Made by a program: the position numbers and the translations under genes. The notes under the pieces are model-generated. The model saw nothing but the letters and a program-made list of their open reading frames with translations, made no database searches and was not told where the DNA came from. A DNA stretch of 11,626 nucleotides from Bacteriovoracaceae bacterium UBA7695 (lineage in GTDB: Bacteria; Bdellovibrionota; Bacteriovoracia; Bacteriovoracales; Bacteriovoracaceae), in the NCBI GenBank assembly GCA_002482685.1, contig DLGL01000039.1, forward strand, positions 12,453 to 24,078, written 5' to 3'. Positions 1 through 4,856 of this stretch are shown in pieces; within the stretch, counting starts at the first letter, position 1; each line of letters opens with the position of its first letter.

Positions 1-141
1 CGTTTGTGTCGTTGTCTGCTTTCTTCCATATTCCAGCTCTTTTTATGTCTGAAGACCTTCAAAAGCTGCATCTGATTAAAATTCCAAGGTCTTATGGAAG
101 GGTAGACTTGCGGCCAGTTTGAAAACTTGCAGATGGCTTAT
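1..141 (-). pseudogene. Decayed 3' fragment of a duplicate outer-membrane barrel gene
   Basis: Read on the minus strand, this stretch aligns without gaps to 4896-5036, inside the intact barrel gene at 4857-5735. I counted 114 identical bases of 140, including the first 25 in a row. The conceptual translation matches residues 234-280 of the intact protein, for example VFKLAASLPF against VFKLGVSLPF, SDAAFEGLQT against SDAAFESLQT, and GRKQTTTQT in both. Two in-frame TAA stops (minus strand, 45-43 and 78-76) show that the copy is broken. The last 12 residues, with the terminal Phe, would lie beyond the left window edge. Similarity fades just past 141, so the upstream part of the copy is lost or unrecognisable. 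It cannot give a complete barrel and is best read as a relic of tandem duplication. Confidence 0.88.
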
Positions 142-261
142 GTAAGAAATTGGATTGCTTAAAAAGTAAGTGCAAATGGCAAAACTCCAGACCTGTATCG
201 AAACTTTGGGGAAAAGTACGTGGGATGTTACCAGCTTTAAACCCATCTATGTTAAATACAG

Positions 262-414
262 TTATTGAGCTGGCTTCTTGGCCACATCCAGCTTTCCATG
301 GATTTCACATGGGTCGAGTTTTATGTACTTTGCATGTGCCCATTTCTCATAGCTAGTTAGCGTTCCATTTACGATTAAGGAATCTCCCTTTCTCAGTGAA
401 CCAGGGAGGGGTCG
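262..414 (-). pseudogene. Remnant of a probable OB-fold (tRNA_anti-like) protein
   Basis: The minus strand is open for 50 codons between a TAG (417-415) and a TAA (264-262), with no start codon of its own. The peptide has clear protein character. It contains LRKGDSLIVNGTLTSYEKW followed by YIKLDPCEIHGKL. The pattern LrKGDxhxVxGxh...hxLxxCxI recalls the C-terminal half of small OB-fold proteins of the tRNA_anti-like type, which are usually secreted or lipoproteins. The N-terminal half that such a protein needs is absent upstream in all frames I read. The fragment lies just upstream, in reading direction, of the barrel relic. The whole of 1-435 therefore looks like a graveyard of gene ends. The family call rests on pattern memory only; that it is a gene remnant is more secure than its identity. 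Confidence 0.4.
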
Positions 415-436
415 CTAGCTTATATAGATTACCTAT

Positions 437-468
437 TAAAATAAAAAGACGCAGAATTTTATCTGTCT
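437..468 (-). terminator. Probable intrinsic terminator after the gluzincin gene
   Basis: On the minus strand AGAC-AGA (468-462) can pair with TCT-GC-GTCT (455-447), with a two-base GC bulge and a six-base loop. A T-rich run, TTTTTATTTT, follows directly (about 446-437). It lies about 150 nt past the stop of the gene at 618-1409, which is the only minus gene it could serve. The stem is short, so this is a moderate call. The stretch between it and the stop codon (469-617) shows nothing I trust as a gene. Confidence 0.5.
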
Positions 469-617
469 CTTGAAATGGATTTCTTTATTCACTGTTTTTT
501 TGCTACAAAACAGGGACTCCATTAACTGAAACACTATCATGATATTTACGATCTGAAATTCGGTCTGACTTTGTAGACTCAAACTTAATGTTTGCAAGCA
601 GTTAATCGCTTGAGACA

Positions 618-1409
618 TTATTCACTAAAGTACCAGCATCGCGGTCTTGCTCCTAACGTGTCATTACATACACCAACTTTATGATCTGAGTGAGAAGGCA
701 TGATTGATTTATCCACAGTACATAAAGCACCTTGGAAAAAAGTGTCTATGCGGCATTGATTGCTAGGGTAGCTTTGAAGCCCAGTGGTGACGATACTTAG
801 GTCAGGCGTATCAAAACTAATCTCTCTATTAAGCCAAACTTTCATAAGCTCTCTTCCTGCTAATGAACTCCGTATACAAATTGCTGCATCTTCGGGAACG
901 GTCCATTGCTGGCGACATTTTTTCTCTACGACAGGAGGTATCTTAACCGACTTTAAAAATTCTTCGTTTGGTTGATTTTCAAAGAATGCTCTTAGGCATT
1001 TTGAACTCGCGAAGTAATCTGCGGCTCCTTCTGAAGCAGGCCAGTAAACTGATGTACCCCACTGACTCCAATTATCAAAAGGCGAGTAGCCACCAAGATG
1101 ATGACCCATTTCATGGCAAACAAGAGCAGCTACCGTGTCTTCTGTTGACCATTGGGCACGTCCAGTTCCACCATGAATATCAACATATCTTTGAGTATGA
1201 TCGTCCCAATCTGCTTGAGCACCAGCATTGTTTACGTCACTATACCATCCGCGCCTAATAGTAAGATCTAGCCCCGCAAGTCTAAAATATGGACTCATGT
1301 TCTCTTCAATTCTATCAATAACTGAATTCCATTGTGTCTCAGAGATACCGCTAACAGAGTATGCTGAGGTACTTAATGATATAAGTAACAAGGCCAAGAT
1401 GTTTTTCAT
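618..1409 (-). CDS. Secreted zinc metalloprotease, gluzincin type (HEMGH...EGAAD)
   Basis: This is a 263-residue exported protein with a Sec signal peptide at about 1-18 (MKNILALLLISLSTSAYS). The zinc-protease motif HEMGHH is at 99-104. An acidic helix, EGAADYFAS, at 127-135 has the spacing and look of the third zinc ligand in M48-like gluzincins: H99 and H103 bind zinc, E100 is the catalytic base, and E127 is the probable third ligand. Eight Cys follow the signal peptide (98, 138, 165, 178, 219, 230, 248, 258), an even number that suits disulphides in an oxidising compartment, so it probably acts in the periplasm or outside the cell. The substrate is unknown and I cannot name a subfamily. 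The ATG at 1409 has only a weak ribosome site. Its upstream region holds the palindrome at 1436-1455, and the terminator at 437-468 probably ends its message. Confidence 0.8.
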   Translation of the reverse strand: MKNILALLLISLSTSAYSVSGISETQWNSVIDRIEENMSPYFRLAGLDLTIRRGWYSDVNNAGAQADWDDHTQRYVDIHGGTGRAQWSTEDTVAALVCHEMGHHLGGYSPFDNWSQWGTSVYWPASEGAADYFASSKCLRAFFENQPNEEFLKSVKIPPVVEKKCRQQWTVPEDAAICIRSSLAGRELMKVWLNREISFDTPDLSIVTTGLQSYPSNQCRIDTFFQGALCTVDKSIMPSHSDHKVGVCNDTLGARPRCWYFSE

Positions 1410-1435
1410 AATAATACCACACGGTTAAATTTTTT

Positions 1436-1455
1436 CGATTCATAAAAATGAATCG
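1436..1455. promoter_or_regulatory. Palindrome CGATTCAT-aaaa-ATGAATCG upstream of the gluzincin gene
   Basis: This is a perfect 8-bp inverted repeat with a 4-base AT spacer. It ends 26 bp before the start codon at 1409. A near-identical element stands 27 bp before the start codon at 2891. The matched sequence and matched spacing suggest an operator or a 5' leader hairpin. No T-run follows it on the minus strand, so it is a poor terminator for the gene at 1470-2045. Confidence 0.5.
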
Positions 1456-1469
1456 TTTGTACTAAGAAA

Positions 1470-2045
1470 CTATTTAATCCTTTCGAAAATCTTAGTTTCT
1501 AATTCCTTATACTGAATGTGTTTGAGTTCAATATCTTCAAAATTGTAAATCTTGCTAAGTAACTCTTTTGAAGCCAACTTGGATTTACGATTGAAGTCTT
1601 TATTACCATTGTCGATACAGCCAACCAAATAAGCCGTACCTGTCCCAGGAAGAATGAGAATGTCACCTGCTAAAAGCAATGGAGCTATTATTAGCGAGAC
1701 AGCAACGGCGCCTACTAAATTTTCACCCCTGTTGTGACCTTCTGAGAAATCATTTACTAATTCTTTAGTATTAGAAAATGGCGGAAGGTCGATGTCACCT
1801 TGAGAGCAATCCAAAACAACTTCTCGTGATTGATTTGACTTTGTAATAAGATCAGAAATCAGAAAGTTTCTTGATCTTGATCTTGTGCTTGATAAAACAT
1901 TAAGTTCTTGGCATGAATCATCTAGGCAGGTAAAAGTCATTTGCTCTGTTCCGCTTGTTTTATTAACGACGGTGAACGACTTTACGTCTTGAGCAAAGGT
2001 AGAAATTGATCCTAAGGCAAGTAATCCAATTAATAGTTTTTTCAT
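1470..2045 (-). CDS. Exported protein of unknown function, LAxDhhILP motif family
   Basis: I do not recognise this 191-residue protein by name. It has a signal peptide, MKKLLIGLLALGSISTFA, with likely cleavage before Q19. A small N-terminal region holds a Cys pair (C40, C45). A hydrophobic stretch at about 110-143 contains LAGDILILP (125-133) and ends at C143. The tail is charged and probably helical. The gene at 2160-2891 has the same plan: VN/IN-x-(S)TG, then a close Cys pair, then a hydrophobic segment with LAADVAILP. The two are probably diverged paralogues. The motif recalls the L..D..LLP segment of small envelope proteins such as the YceK/YidQ group, which is a loose resemblance only. 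The ribosome site AGGA lies just upstream of ATATATG. The palindrome at 2105-2135 begins 60 bp upstream of the start. Confidence 0.65.
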   Translation of the reverse strand: MKKLLIGLLALGSISTFAQDVKSFTVVNKTSGTEQMTFTCLDDSCQELNVLSSTRSRSRNFLISDLITKSNQSREVVLDCSQGDIDLPPFSNTKELVNDFSEGHNRGENLVGAVAVSLIIAPLLLAGDILILPGTGTAYLVGCIDNGNKDFNRKSKLASKELLSKIYNFEDIELKHIQYKELETKIFERIK

Positions 2046-2104
2046 ATATTCCTAGCAGTTTAAAGTTTTGAGGTGGGCCCGTTTTACTAGACATCACCTG
2101 GTTA

Positions 2105-2135
2105 CTTTGTGAACGAGATCATTTTGTTCACAAAG
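2105..2135. promoter_or_regulatory. Inverted repeat CTTTGTGAAC / GTTCACAAAG
   Basis: The two 10-bp arms are perfect (2105-2114 and 2126-2135) with an 11-base spacer. Its core, GTGAAC-N11-GTTCAC (2109-2131), differs at only two positions from the core at 2958-2980, and the spacers are nearly the same too. It starts 60 bp upstream of the ATG at 2045 and 25 bp past the stop of the gene at 2160-2891. It could be an operator of the former or a hairpin ending the latter. The absence of a T-run on the minus strand and the repeated spacer sequence favour an operator. Confidence 0.55.
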
Positions 2136-2159
2136 ACTTTTATATTAAAAATGAGAGTA

Positions 2160-2891
2160 TTAATCTTGTCTATAACCAGGAACAGAAGACAAACCTGTTA
2201 TACCATCATAGATTTTTTTCCAGGTATTAGACTCTAGTCGAATATTCTCTTCTCCATTTAGAACAGATTCTTGAATCCTAAGAGCTGCTTTTAAATCACG
2301 ACGTAAGCCTCCCCATACCAGTTTATTGCCTCTCACAAGTTTTGCGGCAATACGGACTGGGAGGATTGCCACGTCTGCGGCCAAGAATACGCCTGTCCCA
2401 ACCATTCCAAGAAGCGTAACTGGAACCATTGCAACCGTCGCTCCTGTTGCTTGAAGAGCATAACCTGCTGTTGATTGGTACTTGCCTTGTGTATACATCT
2501 CTTTGGTGATTAACACTGCTATTCCTCCTGGCTCCTCTGAATACATGACGCCATCGTCTAGTAAGCTAAATCCTACCCCCGAAGACTCGGACAAAACGAA
2601 CAAACGTTTTGAGTCAAATATGTTAGAAGGATTATTACTGTTATTTTTATTTATTTTTAAAACTCTTTCGATTTTGGTCTTCGATATAGGTCCTGTAATT
2701 TGCTTATAGGCCGAATCCACCGAATCTGCCGCCCAGTACTGAAAAAGAGTACATTCGCCATCTTCCTCCTTGAGACATTCAACACCAATGGCTTCTCCTG
2801 TTCTCTCGTTGATAAGCATTGTTGGTAAAAGATTTTGTGAAAAAGCAGAAAATGAAAGCGTTGCTAAGCAGGCGATAATAATACTCTTCAT
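2160..2891 (-). CDS. Exported protein of unknown function, paralogue of 1470-2045
   Basis: This 243-residue protein has a signal peptide, MKSIIIACLATLSFSAFS, with likely cleavage before Q19. The mature part opens with MLINERTGEAIGVEC, then a second Cys (C39 and C47). A soluble middle region follows, then a long Gly/Ala/Val-rich hydrophobic segment at about 143-185 containing LAADVAILP (170-178). The C-terminal region is basic and then acidic. The order of elements matches the neighbour at 1470-2045, so the pair probably arose by duplication with strong divergence. The hydrophobic segment could be a membrane hairpin. I cannot assign a function. The ribosome site AAGGA lies six bases before the ATG. 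A promoter with overlapping palindromes precedes it (2919-2982). Confidence 0.65.
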   Translation of the reverse strand: MKSIIIACLATLSFSAFSQNLLPTMLINERTGEAIGVECLKEEDGECTLFQYWAADSVDSAYKQITGPISKTKIERVLKINKNNSNNPSNIFDSKRLFVLSESSGVGFSLLDDGVMYSEEPGGIAVLITKEMYTQGKYQSTAGYALQATGATVAMVPVTLLGMVGTGVFLAADVAILPVRIAAKLVRGNKLVWGGLRRDLKAALRIQESVLNGEENIRLESNTWKKIYDGITGLSSVPGYRQD

Positions 2892-2918
2892 AGGTATTCC
2901 TTTGATTATACATTTTTG

Positions 2919-2937
2919 CGACTCATTAAATGAATCG
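2919..2937. promoter_or_regulatory. Palindrome CGACTCAT-taa-ATGAATCG, second copy
   Basis: This 8-bp inverted repeat has one mismatch and a 3-base spacer, and it ends 27 bp before the ATG at 2891. It matches the element at 1436-1455 in both sequence and distance from the start codon. It immediately follows the predicted -10 (2938-2943) and would straddle the transcription start, a usual place for a repressor site. Confidence 0.5.
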
Positions 2938-2965
2938 ATTCTATTTTCATTGTTTTAGTGAACAA
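2938..2965 (-). promoter_or_regulatory. Predicted promoter TTGTTC-N16-TAGAAT for the gene at 2160-2891
   Basis: On the minus strand TTGTTC (2965-2960) and TAGAAT (2943-2938) are separated by 16 bp, an acceptable sigma-70-like pair (5 of 6 in the -10). The -35 lies inside one arm of the GTGAAC palindrome, and the -10 abuts the CGAYTCAT palindrome. The same pair, TTGTTC-N16-TAGAAA, precedes the gene at 4202-4645. Confidence 0.5.
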
Positions 2966-2982
2966 GACCATTTTGTTCACTA
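2956..2982. promoter_or_regulatory. Inverted repeat TAGTGAACAA / TTGTTCACTA
   Basis: The arms at 2956-2965 and 2973-2982 are a perfect 10-bp inverted repeat around a 7-base spacer. The core from 2958 to 2980 agrees with 2109-2131 at 21 of 23 positions. It overlaps the predicted -35 of the gene at 2160-2891 and starts 65 bp upstream of its ATG. It is probably an operator for a dimeric regulator. It lies 73 bp past the stop of the protease gene at 3056-4018, so a role in ending that message is possible but less likely. Confidence 0.55.
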
Positions 2983-3055
2983 TTTCTTTTTATTAAATCC
3001 AATTTAAGTTCATTAACCTATGCAAAAGATGAATGCTGATTTTAAGCCCCTAACA

Positions 3056-4018
3056 TCATCTTAGCTTTGGTTTTGGATCGTAGTTGCTATGACACTTTTC
3101 TAAAAATGTCTTCGCATCATATTGATACATGCATTTAAGAGCATTCTGATCTCCACTCGAGAGGCCAATCCGGATATTGTAATTCTTTTTGCTCATTGAC
3201 TGAGTCTTTGTGATCACTGCGGGATCAATTAGACTCGGCTGCATCTCAGTAGCAGGACCTGTCGGTATACTGTAATCCAAACCAATCTTTTCTAGGAAAT
3301 AGAGATAACAGAAATTCATCACAGAGTTTGTGTCATAAACCCCAAACTTCCGAGTTGAGACATATAGAGGTTCTCGAAAATAAATGTCGTTTATCAAACA
3401 ATTCGGGTCCTCTAAATTTTCACTTAGTGTACTCGTTGTTTCTGGATCTATGAACTCGTGACGAAGACCAGCGGTATGGCCAAGCTCATGAAGGAAAACC
3501 AAACTTAGATGTTGGTCATAAGAAAGTGAGCGAGTGCCTATCTTTCGTATGTTAATGACAAGTGAGTTTCTCACCTTACTTTTCGACTTTACGTAATGGG
3601 TCTCAAGTTTTCCAGAAAAAGTTTCACTGACTCTGATGCCAGATTCCCCAAGTGTAGCTTGACCTATGTACGGAGTGTGGACATCATTGACTTTAATGAA
3701 GACCACATCAGGATTAATTGTCTTTGTGCACTTTTTCCATCCGACGAACTCAAGTCCTGTTTTAATCTTTGTGAATTCCTTCGTCACAAGATTTTGGAGA
3801 GCTACTTTTTCAGCGTGTGAATACTCCAGATAGACCGATGGATCAGAGGGAACGTCATCAAGCTTTCCCAGCCCCATTAGTCGTTCGTCACCGTATTTCC
3901 CCCAACAAACAGAAATCTGATTCTTCGACCACTTGATTCCCAGTTCTGCAAAGTTTTTATTTTGAGCAAAAGAACTAAGCGACAGTGAGAGAAGTGTGAG
4001 AGAGACTAAGGTTTTCAA
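3056..4018 (-). CDS. Secreted zinc metalloprotease, metzincin (astacin/matrixin-like)
   Basis: This 320-residue exported protease has a signal peptide, MKTLVSLTLLSLSLSSFA, with likely cleavage before Q19. The full metzincin zinc motif HELGHTAGLRHE is at 177-188 (ligands H177, H181, H187; catalytic E178). A Met-turn, NSVMNF, is at 231-236 with M234. Both have the order and spacing of astacin and matrixin catalytic domains. Near the end, LSSGDQNALKCMY (286-298) matches the conserved LSxxD...Y segment that follows the catalytic core in this clan. No haemopexin or lectin domain is attached. It probably cuts proteins outside the cell or in a prey or host compartment. The start is TTG at 4018, supported by GAGG five bases upstream; no ATG gives a signal peptide. 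It is unrelated in fold to the gluzincin at 618-1409. Confidence 0.85.
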   Translation of the reverse strand: MKTLVSLTLLSLSLSSFAQNKNFAELGIKWSKNQISVCWGKYGDERLMGLGKLDDVPSDPSVYLEYSHAEKVALQNLVTKEFTKIKTGLEFVGWKKCTKTINPDVVFIKVNDVHTPYIGQATLGESGIRVSETFSGKLETHYVKSKSKVRNSLVINIRKIGTRSLSYDQHLSLVFLHELGHTAGLRHEFIDPETTSTLSENLEDPNCLINDIYFREPLYVSTRKFGVYDTNSVMNFCYLYFLEKIGLDYSIPTGPATEMQPSLIDPAVITKTQSMSKKNYNIRIGLSSGDQNALKCMYQYDAKTFLEKCHSNYDPKPKLR

Positions 4019-4052
4019 AAATGCCTCGTTGTAAATTAAATAATGTTTTATT

Positions 4053-4069
4053 CGTGCCCAACGAGCACG
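4053..4069. promoter_or_regulatory. Inverted repeat CGTGC / GCACG upstream of the metzincin gene
   Basis: Perfect 5-bp GC-rich arms around a 7-base spacer stand out in AT-rich DNA 34 bp upstream of the TTG start at 4018. On the minus strand the element includes TTGGGC, a possible -35, with TAATTT 17 bp downstream as a weak -10. The layout resembles the other palindromes in this cluster, but the sequence is different. Confidence 0.3.
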
Positions 4070-4147
4070 TTTTCTTCGTTTTAATGTTCTTTGTTTCTGA
4101 ATCCGTGAGTTTTAAGGCGATCTTTCTTAATCGGCCTTGTTTTTATC

Positions 4148-4180
4148 ATAAAGTCCCAGCCTTTATGGCCAGGACTTTAT
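4148..4180. terminator. Hairpin downstream of the small exported protein gene
   Basis: ATAAAGTCC (4148-4156) pairs perfectly with GGACTTTAT (4172-4180). Inside is a symmetric CA/CA mismatch, then GCC/GGC closing a TTTAT loop. It lies about 20 bp past the stop codon at 4202, where a terminator is expected. No proper T-run follows on the minus strand, so ending of transcription here is a guess. The rest of the 4019-4201 gap holds no gene I can support. Confidence 0.4.
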
Positions 4181-4201
4181 CTATGAAGCCTGCTTCCTCA
4201 G

Positions 4202-4645
4202 TTATTTAAGATCTAAAACTTTTCTCAAAGCATTCAGTTTTAATTCTGTTCTTTTATTTTTTGAAACTCCGTTACACATTTTTGATTCAGCGACATTCAT
4301 AATAGCGGACTCATCATTTAAACGATCTTGGTAGGAGTCAGTAGAAATTTCGCCTGTAATCACAAGATTTCTCAGGAGGTTCAATCTTTCATAATGGTTC
4401 GTGTAATAGTTTTCGCAATTAGAAGCTTGATACTTCTTATTATCCCTATAATTCTTTCCATTAACAGTATGCCAAGCTCCAGCCCAATCAATAGAGATGT
4501 CGGCGCATGTTCCTACACAGGAGAAATCACCTGTTGTAAGGCTTCTTTCAATTCTTTCCCAATCAATAGAACCTTTAGCTTCATATGACTGAGCAAAGAC
4601 AGAGAGGGATCCAAATACCAAAATTCCAATCAATAAACTCTTCAT
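4202..4645 (-). CDS. Small exported Cys-containing protein of unknown function
   Basis: This 147-residue protein, counted from the ATG at 4645, is not one I recognise. That start gives a good signal peptide, MKSLLIGILVFGSLSVFA, cleaved before Q19, and has GGGAG five bases upstream. An open frame extends up to 4777, but its extra 44 residues have no ribosome site and would bury the signal peptide. The mature protein holds four Cys (43, 47, 77, 124), an aromatic region (IDWAGAWHTVNGKNYRDN) and a charged, helix-like C-terminal half. Its signal peptide is nearly the same as that of 1470-2045 (MKxLLIGxLxxGSxSxFAQ), although the mature parts show no likeness I can see. A promoter with half of the GTGAAC palindrome precedes it (4695-4723), and a hairpin follows at 4148-4180. 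Confidence 0.65.
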   Translation of the reverse strand: MKSLLIGILVFGSLSVFAQSYEAKGSIDWERIERSLTTGDFSCVGTCADISIDWAGAWHTVNGKNYRDNKKYQASNCENYYTNHYERLNLLRNLVITGEISTDSYQDRLNDESAIMNVAESKMCNGVSKNKRTELKLNALRKVLDLK

Positions 4646-4694
4646 ACGATCTCCCGAGCTAATGCTCACCTTAATAGTTACAAACCATTTTACG

Positions 4695-4723
4695 TTTCTA
4701 AATTCTTTGTCTTTGTGAACAAG
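4695..4723 (-). promoter_or_regulatory. Predicted promoter TTGTTC-N16-TAGAAA with a GTGAAC half-site
   Basis: On the minus strand TTGTTC (4722-4717) and TAGAAA (4700-4695) are 16 bp apart, the same spacing as the promoter at 2938-2965. The plus-strand string CTTTGTGAACAAG (4711-4723) matches the left arm of the palindrome at 2105-2117 in 12 of 13 bases, but the right arm is missing. It starts 66 bp from the ATG at 4645, compared with 60 and 65 bp for the two full palindromes. Confidence 0.45.
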
Positions 4724-4727
4724 CCTC

Positions 4728-4736
4728 TTATCCACA
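4728..4736 (+). promoter_or_regulatory. DnaA-box-like site TTATCCACA
   Basis: This is a perfect match to the consensus DnaA box, next to the promoter of the gene at 4202-4645. A second perfect copy lies inside the gluzincin gene at 709-717. There is no cluster of boxes and no AT-rich unwinding element, so this is not an origin. A regulatory role is possible; chance is not excluded. Confidence 0.25.
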
Positions 4737-4793
4737 GCACAGTTTAAATCAATTGTGTTGGACCCATTCTCTGGCAAGAGGGGATGAAGTAGG

Positions 4794-4819
4794 AAAAAAA
4801 AGAATCAGATTTCGATTCT
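4794..4819 (-). terminator. Intrinsic terminator of the barrel gene
   Basis: On the minus strand AGAATC (4819-4814) pairs with GATTCT (4806-4801) around a 7-base loop, and a run of seven more T residues follows (4800-4794). It lies about 38 bp past the stop codon at 4857 and ends the barrel message before the AT-rich cluster. It is the clearest intrinsic terminator in the window. Confidence 0.75.
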
Positions 4820-4856
4820 CTATAAGTCTCTGAAATGTCATGTGTTATTGGCGATA

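Noticed and set aside
150..356. A 68-codon plus-strand frame over the gene ruins.
   Set aside because: It runs opposite to the barrel and OB-fold remnants and has no ribosome site or protein character.
358..417. TAGCG / CGCTA ends around the OB-fold remnant as possible mobile-element terminal repeats.
   Set aside because: They are only 5 bp long, there is no transposase or target duplication, and the span between them is already explained by protein-coding remnants.
436..618. A 60-codon minus-strand frame whose ATG overlaps the gluzincin stop (TAATG).
   Set aside because: It has no convincing composition or family, and its last codons are the terminator stem and T-run. It is more likely 3' untranslated DNA, although the overlap is noted.
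2899..2906. A perfect TATAAT on the minus strand just before the start at 2891.
   Set aside because: It would put the transcription start within the ribosome site and has no -35 at the right distance. The TTGTTC-N16-TAGAAT pair further upstream is better.
709..4736. Two perfect TTATCCACA boxes as a possible replication origin.
   Set aside because: They are 4 kb apart, one lies inside a protease gene, and there is no cluster, dnaA or dnaN gene, or AT-rich unwinding element.
4646..4777. A 44-residue N-terminal extension of the small exported protein.
   Set aside because: It lacks a ribosome site, overlaps the predicted promoter, and would place the signal peptide internally. The ATG at 4645 has GGGAG in front of it.
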